NCBI RefSeq assembly: GCF_003202285.1
Contig: NZ_MASW01000006.1
Location: forward strand, 682,001 to 746,000
Direction of reading: 5' to 3'
Length of the DNA: 64,000 bases
From: Prauserella muralis
GTDB lineage: Bacteria; Actinomycetota; Actinomycetes; Mycobacteriales; Pseudonocardiaceae
In this document: positions 45,788 through 57,440 of the stretch, piece by piece
How positions within the stretch are numbered: the first letter of the stretch is position 1
Layout of the letters: each line of letters starts with the position of its first letter
Program-made: the position numbers and the translations under genes
Notes under the pieces: model-generated
The model's database searches: none
What the model was told of the DNA's origin: nothing
The model's input: the letters and a program-made list of their open reading frames with translations, nothing else

Positions 45788-47257
45788 GTGACCGGCCCGC
45801 TGAGCACCGTGATTCTCGCCGCGGGTGAGGGCACCCGCATGCGTTCGGCAACGCCCAAGGTGTTGCACCCGATCGCCGGCCGTCCGCTGGTGGAGCACGC
45901 CGTGCGTGCCGCGGCGGGGCTCGACCCGGAACGGCTCGTGGTGGTGGTCGGCCACGGCAGGGAGGCGGTGACCGACCACCTCGGCCTCGTCGGCAAGGCA
46001 CTCGGCAGGCCGGTCGTCACCGCCGTGCAGGCCGAGCAGCGCGGCACGGGGCACGCCGTGTCGTGCGCCGTGCCGGAACTGCCGCAGGGGCCCGGCACCG
46101 TGCTCGTCACCTACGGCGACGTGCCGCTGCTCGACACCGGCACGCTCGGCACCCTGCTGGCCGAGCACCAACGGGCAGGCAACGCGGTGACGGTGCTGAC
46201 CGCGCGCGTGGCCGATCCCTCCGGGTACGGCCGCATCCTGCGCGACGACCGGGGCGAGGTGACGGGCATCGTCGAGCAGAAGGACGCGAGCCCTCAGCAG
46301 CGGGCGATCGACGAGATCAACTCCGGGGTCTACGCGTTCGACGCGACGGTGCTCGCCGACGGCCTTTCGCGACTGTCCACCGACAACGCCCAGGGCGAGC
46401 TGTACCTCACCGACGTGCTCGGCATCGCGCGCGGCGACGGCAGGCGCATCGGCGCGCTGGTGGTCGAGGACCCGTGGCTGACCGAGGGCGTCAACGACCG
46501 TGTGCAGCTGTCCGCGCTCGGCGCGGAGCTCAACCGCAGGATCGTGCGGAACTGGCAGCTGGAAGGGGTGACCGTGGTGGACCCGGCGTCGACGTGGCTC
46601 GACGCGGGCGTCACGCTCGCCAGGGACGTCGTCCTCGAGCCCGGCGTGCAGCTGCACGGGGCCACCAGCGTCGGCGAGGGTTCGCGGATCGGCCCGGACA
46701 CGACACTCACCGACGTCACGGTGGGTGAGCACGCCGCTGTGGTGCGTACACACGGCAGCGAGTCGGTGATCGGCGACGGCGCCAGCGTGGGACCGTTCGC
46801 CTACCTGCGGCCCGGAACGCGGCTCGGCGAAAGCGGGAAAATCGGCACGTTCGTGGAGACCAAACAGGCAGAAATCGGGCGCGGAACCAAGGTGCCGCAT
46901 CTGACCTACGTCGGCAATGCGACTATTGGGGAATACAGCAACATCGGCGCCTCGAGCGTGTTCGTCAACTACGACGGTGTGAGCAAGCACCACACGACGA
47001 TCGGCTCCTACGTCCGGACCGGCTCGGACACCATGTTCGTGGCGCCCGTGGAGGTGGGCGACGGCGCGTACAGTGGCGCCGGCACCGTGATCCGCCGCGA
47101 CGTGCCGCCCGGTGCGCTGGCGGTCTCGGGCTCACCACAACGGAACATCGAAGGCTGGGTGCCGCGCCGCAGGCCCGGCACCCCGGCGGCGGAGGCAGCG
47201 GAAAGGGCACTCGCCGCACAGCAGGAGAACGATACCGACGGGGAGTCGCCAGAATGA
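45788..47257 (+). CDS. glmU: Bifunctional GlmU: GlcN-1-P acetyltransferase / UDP-GlcNAc pyrophosphorylase
   Basis: 489 residues. Uridylyltransferase domain with LAAGEGTRM (10-18) and K in SATPKVLHP, then a left-handed beta-helix of hexapeptide repeats with the acetyltransferase residues in [20 protein letters not shown] and [11 protein letters not shown]. It makes UDP-GlcNAc for peptidoglycan and mycothiol. GTG 45788 follows GAGGAG. Stop overlaps prs by four bases (ATGA). The glmU-prs order is conserved in actinobacteria. Confidence 0.95.
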   Translation: MTGPLSTVILAAGEGTRMRSATPKVLHPIAGRPLVEHAVRAAAGLDPERLVVVVGHGREAVTDHLGLVGKALGRPVVTAVQAEQRGTGHAVSCAVPELPQGPGTVLVTYGDVPLLDTGTLGTLLAEHQRAGNAVTVLTARVADPSGYGRILRDDRGEVTGIVEQKDASPQQRAIDEINSGVYAFDATVLADGLSRLSTDNAQGELYLTDVLGIARGDGRRIGALVVEDPWLTEGVNDRVQLSALGAELNRRIVRNWQLEGVTVVDPASTWLDAGVTLARDVVLEPGVQLHGATSVGEGSRIGPDTTLTDVTVGEHAAVVRTHGSESVIGDGASVGPFAYLRPGTRLGESGKIGTFVETKQAEIGRGTKVPHLTYVGNATIGEYSNIGASSVFVNYDGVSKHHTTIGSYVRTGSDTMFVAPVEVGDGAYSGAGTVIRRDVPPGALAVSGSPQRNIEGWVPRRRPGTPAAEAAERALAAQQENDTDGESPE

Positions 47258-48234
47258 GCCCGAAGTCCGGCACGCCGAAGAAGAACCTGATGCTCTTCTC
47301 CGGACGTTCGCACGTGGAACTCGCGGAAGAGGTCGCGAAGCACCTCAACGTGACGATCACCCCGCAGACCGTGCACACGTTCGCCAACGGCGAGATCTAC
47401 GTGCGCTTCGAGGAGTCGGTGCGCGGGACTGACGCGTTCGTGATCCAGAGCTTCTCCCCGCCGATCAACGAGTGGGTGATGGAGCAGCTCATCATGGTGG
47501 ACGCGCTCAAGCGCGCGAGCGCGAAGCGCATCACCGCGATCATGCCCTTCTACCCGTACTCGCGGCAGGACAAGAAGCACAAGGGCCGCGAGCCGATCTC
47601 CGCGCGGCTCATCGCGGACCTGTTCAAGACGGCGGGCGCCGACCGGATCATGACGGTCGACCTGCACACGGCACAGATCCAGGGCTTCTTCGACGGACCC
47701 GTCGACCACCTGCTCGCCCAGACCGTGCTCGCCGACCACATCAGGCAGACCTACGGCGACGCCGACATCACCGTCGTCTCCCCGGACTCCGGCCGCGTGC
47801 GGCTCGCGGAGAAGTGGGCCCAGCAGCTCGGCGACCGGCCGATCGCGTTCATCCACAAGACGCGCGACCCCGACAAGCCGAACCAGGCCGTCGCCAACCG
47901 CGTCGTGGGCCACGTGCGCAACCGGCTGTGCGTGCTGATCGACGACATGATCGACACCGGCGGCACCATCACCAAGGCCGCCGACGCGCTGCTGCAGGAA
48001 GGCGCCTCCGACGTGGTGATCGCCTCCACCCACGGCATCCTGTCCGACCCGGCCACCGAGCGGCTGTCCGGCAGCAAGGCCCGCGAGGTGATCGTCACCA
48101 ACACGCTGCCCATCCCGGAGGAGAAGCGCTTCCCCGGCCTCACCGTGCTCTCGATCGCGCCGCTGCTGGCCCGCGCGATCCAGGAGGTCTTCGAGGACGG
48201 CTCGGTGACGAGCCTTTTCGACGGCAGCGCGTAG
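47254..48234 (+). CDS. prs: Ribose-phosphate pyrophosphokinase
   Basis: 326 residues. N-terminal [17 protein letters not shown], catalytic flap and ATP region [18 protein letters not shown], and the PRPP-binding loop [15 protein letters not shown]. It makes PRPP for nucleotides, histidine and tryptophan. Coupled to glmU by a four-base overlap. A stable hairpin follows the stop. Confidence 0.95.
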   Translation: MSPKSGTPKKNLMLFSGRSHVELAEEVAKHLNVTITPQTVHTFANGEIYVRFEESVRGTDAFVIQSFSPPINEWVMEQLIMVDALKRASAKRITAIMPFYPYSRQDKKHKGREPISARLIADLFKTAGADRIMTVDLHTAQIQGFFDGPVDHLLAQTVLADHIRQTYGDADITVVSPDSGRVRLAEKWAQQLGDRPIAFIHKTRDPDKPNQAVANRVVGHVRNRLCVLIDDMIDTGGTITKAADALLQEGASDVVIASTHGILSDPATERLSGSKAREVIVTNTLPIPEEKRFPGLTVLSIAPLLARAIQEVFEDGSVTSLFDGSA

Positions 48235-48274
48235 TCGTCGCGCCCGGGCGCGGGTGCTCGCGGCCCGCGCCCGG

Positions 48275-48302
48275 CGCCGATCACGCACCCCGGTGATCGC
48301 GC
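48275..48302. terminator. Hairpin after prs
   Basis: CGATCAC-N8-GTGATCG (48278-48299), extended by GCG/CGC with a one-base bulge. It lies 41 bases beyond the prs stop. The remaining gap to rplY (to 48480) should carry the rplY promoter; TAAACT at 48317 is a weak -10 candidate. No ORF is supported there. Confidence 0.45.
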
Positions 48303-48480
48303 TGATCGGCCTCGATTAAACTGTGCAGGTTGTCTCGGCGAGGCGGGCCGGTGTCAGACCCGGACCCGACGTGATCGACGCGGCGGCTTGAGCGGCCACC
48401 CGTGTGCGCGCACGTCGTGGAACTCGCCGCCGGACAGCCACAAGCAACGCGAGTGACCCCACCCCAAGGAGTGCATCCCC

Positions 48481-49131
48481 GTGTCCGAGGTACGTCTCAC
48501 GGTCGAACCCCGCACCGAGTTCGGCAAAGGCGCCGCGCGCCGCGCGCGCCGCGCAGGCAAGATTCCGGCGGTGCTCTACGGCCACGGCGTCGACCCGCGG
48601 CACCTGGCCCTGCCCGCGATCGATTTCGCGCGCGTCATCAGGGACAACGGCCAGAACGCCGTGCTGACCCTCGACGTGGCGGGTGCCGAGTCCAAGGCCG
48701 AGAAGGCCACCGAGCTGGCTCTGACCAAGACCATCACGGTGCACCCGCTCAAGAACTACATCGAGCACGTCGACCTGCTGGTCGTGCACCGTGGCGAGAA
48801 GGTCACCGTGGACGTGCCGGTGGTGCTGACCGGTACCTCGGGCCCGGGCACCCTGGTCCACCAGGAGCTGGACACGATCCAGGTCGAGGTCGAGGCCCTG
48901 CACATTCCCGAGCAGGTCGAGGTCTCGATCGACGGCGCCGAGGCCGGCACCCAGATCCTCGCCTCGCAGGTCCCGCTGCCCTCCGGTGCCACGCTGACGA
49001 CCGACCCCGAGTCCATGGTGGTCGGCGTCAACGAGGCGCCGTCCGAGGCGGCCATGGAGGCCGACGTCGACACCGAGGGTGCCGGCGTGGTCGAGGACAA
49101 GCCGGAGACCGAGGAAGCGGCCGAGGAGTAA
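48481..49131 (+). CDS. rplY: Ribosomal protein bL25 (CTC/general stress type)
   Basis: 216 residues. L25 domain at 1-95 ([29 protein letters not shown]) and the TL5/CTC C-terminal beta domain ([34 protein letters not shown]-like segments), ending in an acidic tail (ETEEAAEE). It binds 5S rRNA. GTG 48481 is the chosen start. It is followed 12 bases later by pth, the order found in mycobacteria (Rv1015c-Rv1014c). Confidence 0.94.
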   Translation: MSEVRLTVEPRTEFGKGAARRARRAGKIPAVLYGHGVDPRHLALPAIDFARVIRDNGQNAVLTLDVAGAESKAEKATELALTKTITVHPLKNYIEHVDLLVVHRGEKVTVDVPVVLTGTSGPGTLVHQELDTIQVEVEALHIPEQVEVSIDGAEAGTQILASQVPLPSGATLTTDPESMVVGVNEAPSEAAMEADVDTEGAGVVEDKPETEEAAEE

Positions 49132-49142
49132 AGGACTTCGGG

Positions 49143-49736
49143 GTGGAGCACGACCTCCCTGGGGCCGGCGGGCAGGTGCTGCTCGTCGGCCTCGGCAACC
49201 CGGGGCCACGGTATGCCGCGAACCGGCACAACGTGGGGTTCATGGTGCTCGACGAGCTGGCCCGCCGGATCGGCGGGAAGTTCAAGGCACACAAGGGCGG
49301 CGCCGAGGTGCTCGAAGGGCGCCTCGGCGATCGCAGGGTCGTGCTCGCCAAGCCCCGGTCGTTCATGAACCTCTCGGGCGGGCCCGTCGCGGGCACCGCC
49401 CGGTTCTACAAGGTGGACCCCGGCGGGATCGTGGTGGTCCACGACGAGCTGGACGTGCCGTACGGCGGGCTGCGGCTCAAGTTCGGCGGCGGGGACAACG
49501 GCCACAACGGCCTCCGGTCCCTCACCAAGTCGCTGGGCACGCGCGACTACTACCGGGTGCGGTTCGGGGTCGGCCGCCCGCCCGGCCGGATGGATCCCGC
49601 CGACTTCGTGCTCAAGGACTTCTCCACGACCGAGAAGCGCGAGCTGGATCTCCACGTCGACCGCTGCGCCGACGCTGTCGAGGACCTGGTGGGCCGCGGG
49701 CTCGCCGCCGCGCAGAACACCTACCACGCGGCCTGA
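49143..49736 (+). CDS. pth: Peptidyl-tRNA hydrolase
   Basis: 197 residues. [21 protein letters not shown] contains the catalytic His, FMNLSGGPV and [12 protein letters not shown] the catalytic Asp region, and [20 protein letters not shown] the conserved lid. It frees tRNA from stalled peptidyl-tRNA. GTG 49143 is chosen because the downstream strand begins 12 residues later, as usual. Twelve bases separate it from rplY, so both are likely co-transcribed. Confidence 0.94.
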   Translation: MEHDLPGAGGQVLLVGLGNPGPRYAANRHNVGFMVLDELARRIGGKFKAHKGGAEVLEGRLGDRRVVLAKPRSFMNLSGGPVAGTARFYKVDPGGIVVVHDELDVPYGGLRLKFGGGDNGHNGLRSLTKSLGTRDYYRVRFGVGRPPGRMDPADFVLKDFSTTEKRELDLHVDRCADAVEDLVGRGLAAAQNTYHAA

Positions 49737-49855
49737 TCGTTTTCACTGTGCGTGCCTGAGCACTCACCCACAGGCGTTCTCTCCTGCACCTGTTCGAGTC
49801 GACGATCCGGCGCGGGGGTTCCCCGCTGCCCGGGCCTGCGGCTAGGACGGAAAGC

Positions 49856-50200
49856 ATGTCGTACACCGCTGAGGACGTCGCTCGCATCGAGTTCGACAAC
49901 GCGCCGATCGGGCGCCGGGGCTACGCCAAGCCCGAGGTCGACGAGTTCCTGGCCAGGATCGCCTCCACCCTGGAGGGCCGCGACGATCTCACCGCGGCGG
50001 AGGTGCACCACGTTCAGTTCGGGCGCCCGCTGATCGGCAGGCGGGGCTACGACGAACGGCAGGTGGACGAGTTCCTCGACGAGATCGAGGAGCTGCTCAT
50101 CAGCAGGACCGGTGTGCGCCGCGACGCGCACCGCGTGCCCGAGGCGCGGGATCGCTCGCCCGAGACCACGAGCATCGAGCACGCGAGGGACAGCAGATGA
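49856..50200 (+). CDS. Small DivIVA-domain protein with two repeated units (copy 1)
   Basis: 114 residues. Two copies of the DivIVA N-terminal motif: IEFDNAPIGRRGYAKPEVDE (residues 11-30) and VQFGRPLIGRRGYDERQVDE (about 52-71), each followed by a short helix (FLARIASTLEG, FLDEIEELL). The long coiled coil of true DivIVA/Wag31 is absent; the C-terminus is short and basic/acidic. Overlaps the second copy by four bases. A role at the cell pole is possible but unproven. Confidence 0.72.
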   Translation: MSYTAEDVARIEFDNAPIGRRGYAKPEVDEFLARIASTLEGRDDLTAAEVHHVQFGRPLIGRRGYDERQVDEFLDEIEELLISRTGVRRDAHRVPEARDRSPETTSIEHARDSR

Positions 50201-50544
50201 GCGTGACGTCCGAGGACGTGCACAACATCCGGTTCCCGCTCGCGCCGTTCGGCACCCGGGGCTACAACGAGGTCCAGGTCGACGACTTTCTCGACCGCGT
50301 CGCCGCCACCCTCGACGGCGAGGACGACATCACCGCCGCCGAGGTACACCAGGTGACGTTCGCGCTGGCTCCGCTGGGCAAGCGCGCGGGCTACGACCAG
50401 GCCTCCGTCGACGCGTTCCTGCGGACCGTCGAGGCCACGCTCGCCGCGCGTGCCCGGACGGTGGCTCCCGCGGGCCCCTACATCGCTCCCGCCCTGGAGC
50501 ACAGCCACGCACGCAGGCCCCTGTGGCGCCGCGTGCGCCGCTGA
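50197..50544 (+). CDS. Small DivIVA-domain protein with two repeated units (copy 2)
   Basis: 115 residues. The same design as the gene before it: IRFPLAPFGTRGYNEVQVDD (about 11-30) and VTFALAPLGKRAGYDQASVD (about 52-71), each followed by a short helix. The C-terminus is Pro/His/Arg-rich (PLWRRVRR). Starts inside the last codons of copy 1 (ATGA), so the two are coupled and arose by duplication. Not long enough to form filaments alone. Confidence 0.72.
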   Translation: MSVTSEDVHNIRFPLAPFGTRGYNEVQVDDFLDRVAATLDGEDDITAAEVHQVTFALAPLGKRAGYDQASVDAFLRTVEATLAARARTVAPAGPYIAPALEHSHARRPLWRRVRR

Positions 50545-50577
50545 ACACCCGACCGCAGCCGACGAGCGCCCATCACC

Positions 50578-50632
50578 GAGCCCAAGGGCACCTTCGGTAC
50601 ACCATCCGTGCCCAAGGGCACCGTCGGCTCGG
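50578..50632. repeat. Degenerate member of the convergent-junction palindrome family
   Basis: The left arm (50578-50600, core AAGGGCACCTTCGGTAC) is nearly identical to the arms at 7.1 and 7.3 kb except for exchanged C/G pairs. The right arm is degenerate (CCCAAGGGCACCGTCGGCTC). It separates the DivIVA-like genes from the converging acyl-AMP ligase. Confidence 0.65.
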
Positions 50633-50662
50633 CGGCAGCGTGCGGACCGGAACCGGGCAGTC

Positions 50663-52342
50663 CTAGGCGCTGGCGTCGATCTGCTGCTTGAACCGCTCAC
50701 CGGTGGCGGCGCGCTGCACCTTGCCCGACGGTGTCTTCGGCAGGCTGCCCGGCGGCAGCACCACCACCGCATACGGCCGGGCGTCCACCGCGTCCCGGAC
50801 GCGGGCGGCGACCTGCCGCGACAGCTCACGCTCGGCGTCGGCGTCACCGGCCAGCTTGGACTCCAGGACGACGGCAAAGCGTTCCCGCCGCGTCCCGGCG
50901 TCGATGCGCACGGCGACGGCGTTGCCCGCGCGGACGCCCTCGACGGACGCGGCGGCCCGCTCGATGTCGGTCGGGTACACGTTGCGCCCGCCGAGGATGA
51001 TGACGTCCTTGCTGCGACCGCAGATGACGATCTGCCCGTCGATGAGGTAGCCGAGGTCGCCGGTGGCGAACCAGCCGTCGGCGTCCTGGGTGGGCGCCGG
51101 GCCGTTGACGGTGAGGTAACCGGGCGAGACGGCCTCGCCGCGCAGCCGGATCTCCCCGACCTCCCGGTTGCCGCGCACGCGGCCGTGCTCGTCGACGATC
51201 TCTGCCTCGAGGCCGTCCAGCGTCGGCCCGAGCACGGCGAAGCCGCGCACGTCGTCGGTGCCGCGGCGCGGGTCTCCCTCCGGCACCGGCACGGCGCGGT
51301 TCTCGGCCTCCAGCGGAGCGGCCTCCACCACGTCGACGGTAAGCCCGGTGAACAGCGGCGCGAACGACACGGCGAGCGTGGCCTCGGCGAGGCCGTAGGC
51401 GGGGAACACGCACTCGGCGGGCATGCCGAAGCGGGCGCCCGCGTCGGTGAACGTCCGCACGGCCGTCGGGTCGATCGGCTCCGCGCCGTTGAGGGCGATG
51501 CGCAGCGGGGACAGGTCGTAGGCGTCGTCGTCCACCCTGGCGAGCCTGCGGCCGACGATCGCGTAGGCGAAGTTGGGCGCGGCGGTGACGGTGCCGCGGT
51601 AGCGGCTGATGAGTTCCGGCCAGACGAGCGGCCCGCTGAGGAACTCGACGGGCGTGATCTTGACCAGGTCGACGCCGAAGGTCATGGGCAGCGTCAGAAA
51701 GCCCACCATGCCCATGTCGTGGAACGTCGGCAGCCACGACACCATCACGTCGACGGCCGGGTCCAGCTCGGCCCGGTCGACCATCGCCTTCATGTTGGAG
51801 TAGAGGTTGCCGTGGGTGATGCGCACGGCCTTCGGCTCGGCGGTGGAGCCGCTGGTGAGCTGCAGCAGCGCCAGGTCGTCCTCGCCGACGCCCACCGGCT
51901 CGGCGAGCGGCTCGGAACCCAGGAGCTCCTCGATGGAGCGGTAGCGGATGTCGTGCTCGGTGAGCACGGGCGCGAGCTGGTCGAACGGCTCGCCGAGCAG
52001 CACCAGCTCGGAGCCGATCATCTCCAGCACACGGATCGTGTCGTTCGCCCACTGCGCCAGATCGGTGCGCTGCGTCGGCTGGTGAAGCATCGTGACGCTG
52101 CCGCCGGCGAGCCAGGTGCCCTGCACGGTCGGTGCGATCAGCTCCGGCGCGGCGGCGAGGACGGCGACCGCGCTGCCCGGCGCGAGCCCGCCTCCGGAGA
52201 GACCGCCCGCGATGCGCCTCGCGCGCTCGTGCACCTCCGCCCACGTCCGGCGGACCGGCTCCTTGGGCTCTCCCGTGACCATGCCACGCTGCCGACCACC
52301 CGCGTTCGCGGTGGCGACCATCGTCTCCACGAACCGACTCAT
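50663..52342 (-). CDS. Fatty acyl-AMP ligase-like AMP-binding enzyme (Pks16/FadD type)
   Basis: 559 residues. AMP-binding motifs: P-loop LTSGSTAEPKAVRITHGNL, A4/A5 YGLAEATLAVSF, A7/A8 WFATGDLGYLIDGQIVICGRSKD, and A10 LPKTPSGKVQRA. The layout matches long-chain fatty acid AMP ligases that activate acids for polyketide or lipid carriers. Mycobacterial Rv1013 (pks16) sits in the same place beside pth, so this is likely its orthologue. ATG 52340-52342. No carrier protein or polyketide synthase is adjacent. Confidence 0.85.
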   Translation of the reverse strand: MSRFVETMVATANAGGRQRGMVTGEPKEPVRRTWAEVHERARRIAGGLSGGGLAPGSAVAVLAAAPELIAPTVQGTWLAGGSVTMLHQPTQRTDLAQWANDTIRVLEMIGSELVLLGEPFDQLAPVLTEHDIRYRSIEELLGSEPLAEPVGVGEDDLALLQLTSGSTAEPKAVRITHGNLYSNMKAMVDRAELDPAVDVMVSWLPTFHDMGMVGFLTLPMTFGVDLVKITPVEFLSGPLVWPELISRYRGTVTAAPNFAYAIVGRRLARVDDDAYDLSPLRIALNGAEPIDPTAVRTFTDAGARFGMPAECVFPAYGLAEATLAVSFAPLFTGLTVDVVEAAPLEAENRAVPVPEGDPRRGTDDVRGFAVLGPTLDGLEAEIVDEHGRVRGNREVGEIRLRGEAVSPGYLTVNGPAPTQDADGWFATGDLGYLIDGQIVICGRSKDVIILGGRNVYPTDIERAAASVEGVRAGNAVAVRIDAGTRRERFAVVLESKLAGDADAERELSRQVAARVRDAVDARPYAVVVLPPGSLPKTPSGKVQRAATGERFKQQIDASA

Positions 52343-52374
52343 GGCAGGAACCCTAGCCGGTCCGCCGGAGACGA

Positions 52375-54174
<1,800 letters not shown>

Positions 54175-54201
54175 CCGTGTGGGTTTTCCTTCCGAACAGG
54201 C

Positions 54202-55170
54202 TTATGCGTGCACTTGGGGCGGCGTGGTCGGCCGCGGCGCGTCCTCTCCCCCCACCACGCGGGCGCCGGGCACCGGACCGTGCGCGACTCGCACCGTGCG
54301 GCACACGCCCGCGCCCGCCAGCTCGGCGGCCACCTCGAGCGCGGACTCGGCGTCCTCGCACAGGAACGCACAGGTGGGGCCGGAGCCGGACACCGTGCCG
54401 GCGAGCGCGCCCGCGTTGACGCCCGCACGCAGGGTGCGGCGCAGCCCTGGCCGCAGCGACACGGCCGCGGCCTGCAGGTCGTTGCCGAGCAGCAGGGCGA
54501 GCTGGCGCGGGTCTCCGGAGGCCAGCGCCTCGACGACGGGATCGTGCGACCCGACGCGGGGCGGGTCGCCGTCGGCCCGCAGGCGGTCGAGCTCGCCGTA
54601 GACGCGGGGCGTCGACAGGCCCCGCTGGTCGAAGGCCAGCACCCAGTGGAACACGTGCCGGGAGAGCACGGGCACCAGCTGCTCGCCGCGGCCGGTGCCG
54701 AGTGCCGTGCCGCCGTAGAGGGCGAACGGCACGTCGCTGCCGAGCGTGGCCGCGATCCCGGCGAGCTCGTCGCGGCTGATGTCGAGCCTCCACAGTGCGC
54801 TGAGGCCGACGAGCGTGGCCGCCGCGTCGGCGCTGCCGCCCGCGAGCCCTCCCGCCACCGGGATGCCCTTGCGCAGGACGATGTGGACCTTGTTCTCGTC
54901 GCCGGAGCGGCCGACGTGCTCGGCCAGCGCCTGGACGGCCCGCCACGCGAGGTTGTCCTCGCTGGTCGGCACCGACTTGGCGCCCTCGCCGTGCACCTCG
55001 AGGCCGGGTTCCTCCGTGGCGGCGACGGTCACCTCGTCGGTGAGCGACAGCGCCTGGAAGATCGTCGTGAGGTCGTGGTAGCCGTCGTCGCGCGCGTCAC
55101 CGACCGAAAGATGCAGGTTGATCTTCGACGGCACCCTCACGGTCACGGGTGGCGGTACGACGGCAAGCAC
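54202..55170 (-). CDS. ispE: 4-diphosphocytidyl-2-C-methyl-D-erythritol kinase
   Basis: 322 residues. GHMP kinase: N-terminal [17 protein letters not shown]-binding [16 protein letters not shown], and the third motif [10 protein letters not shown]. It phosphorylates CDP-ME in the non-mevalonate isoprenoid route. GTG 55168-55170 is used; a GTG eight codons later ([10 protein letters not shown]) gives a more typical N-terminus. The ispE-ABC-F-acyl-AMP-ligase order is close to that of mycobacteria (Rv1011 onward). Confidence 0.92.
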   Translation of the reverse strand: MLAVVPPPVTVRVPSKINLHLSVGDARDDGYHDLTTIFQALSLTDEVTVAATEEPGLEVHGEGAKSVPTSEDNLAWRAVQALAEHVGRSGDENKVHIVLRKGIPVAGGLAGGSADAAATLVGLSALWRLDISRDELAGIAATLGSDVPFALYGGTALGTGRGEQLVPVLSRHVFHWVLAFDQRGLSTPRVYGELDRLRADGDPPRVGSHDPVVEALASGDPRQLALLLGNDLQAAAVSLRPGLRRTLRAGVNAGALAGTVSGSGPTCAFLCEDAESALEVAAELAGAGVCRTVRVAHGPVPGARVVGGEDAPRPTTPPQVHA

Positions 55171-55193
55171 GGCGTCCAGCGTACTTGCCGCGT

Positions 55194-55745
55194 TCAGCCG
55201 CGTGGTGCGACCAGCTCCAATGCGACGTCGAGGGCCACGTCGGGCGGCGGCGTGGCCTGCGCCCCGCCGAAGATCGGGTTGAGGCCCAGCACCAGGGCGA
55301 CGAGCGCGAGCCGGGTGCGCAGGGCGGCCTCCGGGTCGTCGACGTCGGCGCAGAGCAGCGCGAACAGCTCGCGCAGCTTCTCGCCGAGCGGGTGCATCAC
55401 GCCGAGCTTCTTCACCGCGGGGATGTTCTGCTGGATGAAGTGCATCACCGGTTCGAACCGGTCGGCGACCAGCGCGGAGAACCGGCGAAGCAGCTCCTGC
55501 CGCGTCTCGACGGTGCTCGGCCGCTGCCTGCCCCAGTCGAGCAGTTCGTCCAGCGCGGTCACCAGGTCGGCGATGAGGCTGTGGACGATGTCCTCTTTGG
55601 TGCGGAAGTGGTAGTAGAGCGCGGCCTTGGTCACGTCCAGCCGCTCGGCGATCTCCCGTAGCGAGGTGTTCTCGTAGCCGTGCTCGACGAACAGTTCGAG
55701 CGCCACGTGCTGGATGCGCTCTCTGGTGTCGCTGCGCCGCCCCAC
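55194..55745 (-). CDS. TetR-family repressor of the adjacent exporter
   Basis: 183 residues. [24 protein letters not shown] in the standard position; C-terminal helical ligand domain ([17 protein letters not shown]). Divergent from a DHA2-type MFS exporter with a double palindromic operator between, so it almost surely represses that gene and itself. The ligand is unknown. Confidence 0.88.
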   Translation of the reverse strand: MGRRSDTRERIQHVALELFVEHGYENTSLREIAERLDVTKAALYYHFRTKEDIVHSLIADLVTALDELLDWGRQRPSTVETRQELLRRFSALVADRFEPVMHFIQQNIPAVKKLGVMHPLGEKLRELFALLCADVDDPEAALRTRLALVALVLGLNPIFGGAQATPPPDVALDVALELVAPRG

Positions 55746-55769
55746 CGTGCCTCCTGGAATCCCGCGCGA

Positions 55770-55839
55770 ACTTACTTGACGCCCGGCTAGTTATCGCTTA
55801 CGTTCGTTGTCGAACTAACTAGTCGGCCGACAAGTAAGT
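55770..55839. promoter_or_regulatory. Duplicated TetR operator, tetR/MFS intergenic
   Basis: Arms 55770-55793 and 55816-55839 are inverted copies with three mismatches over 24 bases. Each contains a palindrome of the form ACTnGTCGGCCGACnAGT. The spacing from centre to centre is 46 bases, about four and a half helical turns. Confidence 0.7.
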
Positions 55840-55898
55840 CTCGTCTCTCGAGCGTACCCGGCCATCCGGGTCTCCACACAGTCTCACAAGGGGTGACC

Positions 55899-57335
55899 AT
55901 GACAACGACCGCTCCCGCCCCGGTCAGCACCGGTGCGGACCGGCGCAGATGGTGGGCACTGGCCGCCGTCGGACTGGCACAGCTGCTGGTCATCGTCGAC
56001 ATGACGATCATGAACATCGCACTGCCGTCCGCGCAGCGGGAGCTCGGCATGTCCGACGCCGCGCGGCAGTGGGCCATCACCGCCTACACCGTGGCCTTCG
56101 GTGGCCTGCTGCTGCTCGGCGGCCGGCTCGCCGACCGGCTCGGCCGCAAGAACACGCTGATCGCGGGCACCATCGGCTTCGCGCTCGCCTCCGCCATCGG
56201 CGGCGCGGCCACCGGCACCGAGATGCTCATCGCCGCGCGGGCAGGGCAGGGCGTGTTCGCCGCGCTGCTGGCGCCGTCCACCATCTCGCTGCTGACCGTC
56301 ACCTTCCAGGAGCCGCGCGAGCGGGCCAGGGTGTTCGGCATCTTCACCGTGATCATGATGTCCGGCGCCGCGCTCGGGCTGCTGGCGGGCGGCGCGCTGG
56401 CCGAGTACCTCGACTGGCGCTGGTGCCTCTACATCAACCTGCCCATCGCGGCGGTGGCGGCCGTGCTCGGCGCGTTCGTGCTACCGAACGTCGAAAAGCA
56501 CAGGGACACGCCGCTGGACTGGGCCAGCGCAGCACTCGGCGGCGGCGGGATCGTCGCGCTGGTCTACGCGCTGTCCGAGGCGGCGGAGTCGGGCTTCGGC
56601 TCGGGGCTCGTGCTCGGGCTGCTCGGTGCGGCGGTCGTGCTGCTCGCGGCGTTCGGGTTGCGGCAGGCGCGGGCCAGGGGGCCGCTGCTGCCGCTGAGCG
56701 TCGTCACCGACAGGGCGCGCGGTGCGGCGTTCCTCGGCGTCGGCATCACGGCGTTCGGAATGTTCGGGATGTTTCTGTTCCTGACGTACCAGATGCAGGT
56801 GATCATGGGTTACGGGCCGCTGCTCGCGGGTGTGGCGTTCCTGCCGTTCGTCGCGGGCAACGTGCTGGCCTCGACACAGCTCACGACGAGGCTGGCGCCG
56901 CGGACCGGCCCGAGGCCACTGCTGCTCGGCGGGCTGGCCCTGCTCGTGGCCGGCATGCTCCTGCTCACGCAGCTGGAGGCGTCCAGCTCGTACCTGGGTC
57001 TGCTCCTGCCGGCCGAGTTGCTGCTCGGCGCGGGCGGGGGGCTGGTGATGCCCACGGTGGTCAACACGGCGACGAACGGCGTCGCGGCGCGCGACGCGGG
57101 GGTGGCGTCGGCGTTCGTCACGACGTCGCAGCAGGTGGGTGCCTCGGTGGGCACGGCGACGCTGAACACCATCGCCACGTCGGCCACCGCCTCCACGGCG
57201 CTGGGCGGCGCCGCGGCCACTGCTCACGGCTACGCCACGGCCAGCGGCTGGGCCGCCGGCGTGCTCACCGTGGGCGCCCTCGTGATCGCCGCCCTTTTCC
57301 GCCGGCATCCCCAGGTGTCTCCCCAGCCCCAGTAG
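55899..57335 (+). CDS. DHA2-family (EmrB/QacA-like) multidrug MFS exporter
   Basis: 478 residues with 14 predicted membrane segments. Motif A GGRLADRLGRKNTLI, the motif with D/MTI in helix 1 (LVIVDMTIMNIALPSAQREL), and motif C-like GGLVMPTVVNTATNGV. DHA2 exporters use the proton gradient to expel lipophilic cations and antibiotics. ATG 55899 follows AAGGGG by five bases. Regulated by the adjacent TetR. A strong hairpin follows the stop. Confidence 0.88.
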   Translation: MTTTAPAPVSTGADRRRWWALAAVGLAQLLVIVDMTIMNIALPSAQRELGMSDAARQWAITAYTVAFGGLLLLGGRLADRLGRKNTLIAGTIGFALASAIGGAATGTEMLIAARAGQGVFAALLAPSTISLLTVTFQEPRERARVFGIFTVIMMSGAALGLLAGGALAEYLDWRWCLYINLPIAAVAAVLGAFVLPNVEKHRDTPLDWASAALGGGGIVALVYALSEAAESGFGSGLVLGLLGAAVVLLAAFGLRQARARGPLLPLSVVTDRARGAAFLGVGITAFGMFGMFLFLTYQMQVIMGYGPLLAGVAFLPFVAGNVLASTQLTTRLAPRTGPRPLLLGGLALLVAGMLLLTQLEASSSYLGLLLPAELLLGAGGGLVMPTVVNTATNGVAARDAGVASAFVTTSQQVGASVGTATLNTIATSATASTALGGAAATAHGYATASGWAAGVLTVGALVIAALFRRHPQVSPQPQ

Positions 57336-57350
57336 TCACACCCGAAACGA

Positions 57351-57399
57351 GAGCGAGGGACCTTTACTCTCGTTTTGTGGGAGTAAAGGTCCCTCGCTC
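57351..57399. terminator. Strong hairpin between MFS and MetN-like genes
   Basis: Perfect 19-base arms (GAGCGAGGGACCTTTACTC at 57351-57369 and its complement at 57381-57399) with an 11-base loop that includes TTTT. An alternative shorter pairing ACGAGAG/CTCTCGT overlaps it. It serves convergent genes. Confidence 0.8.
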
Positions 57400-57440
57400 A
57401 CGGCCTGGCGGGGCGGCACCTGGGTGACCCGTCGCTGGCG

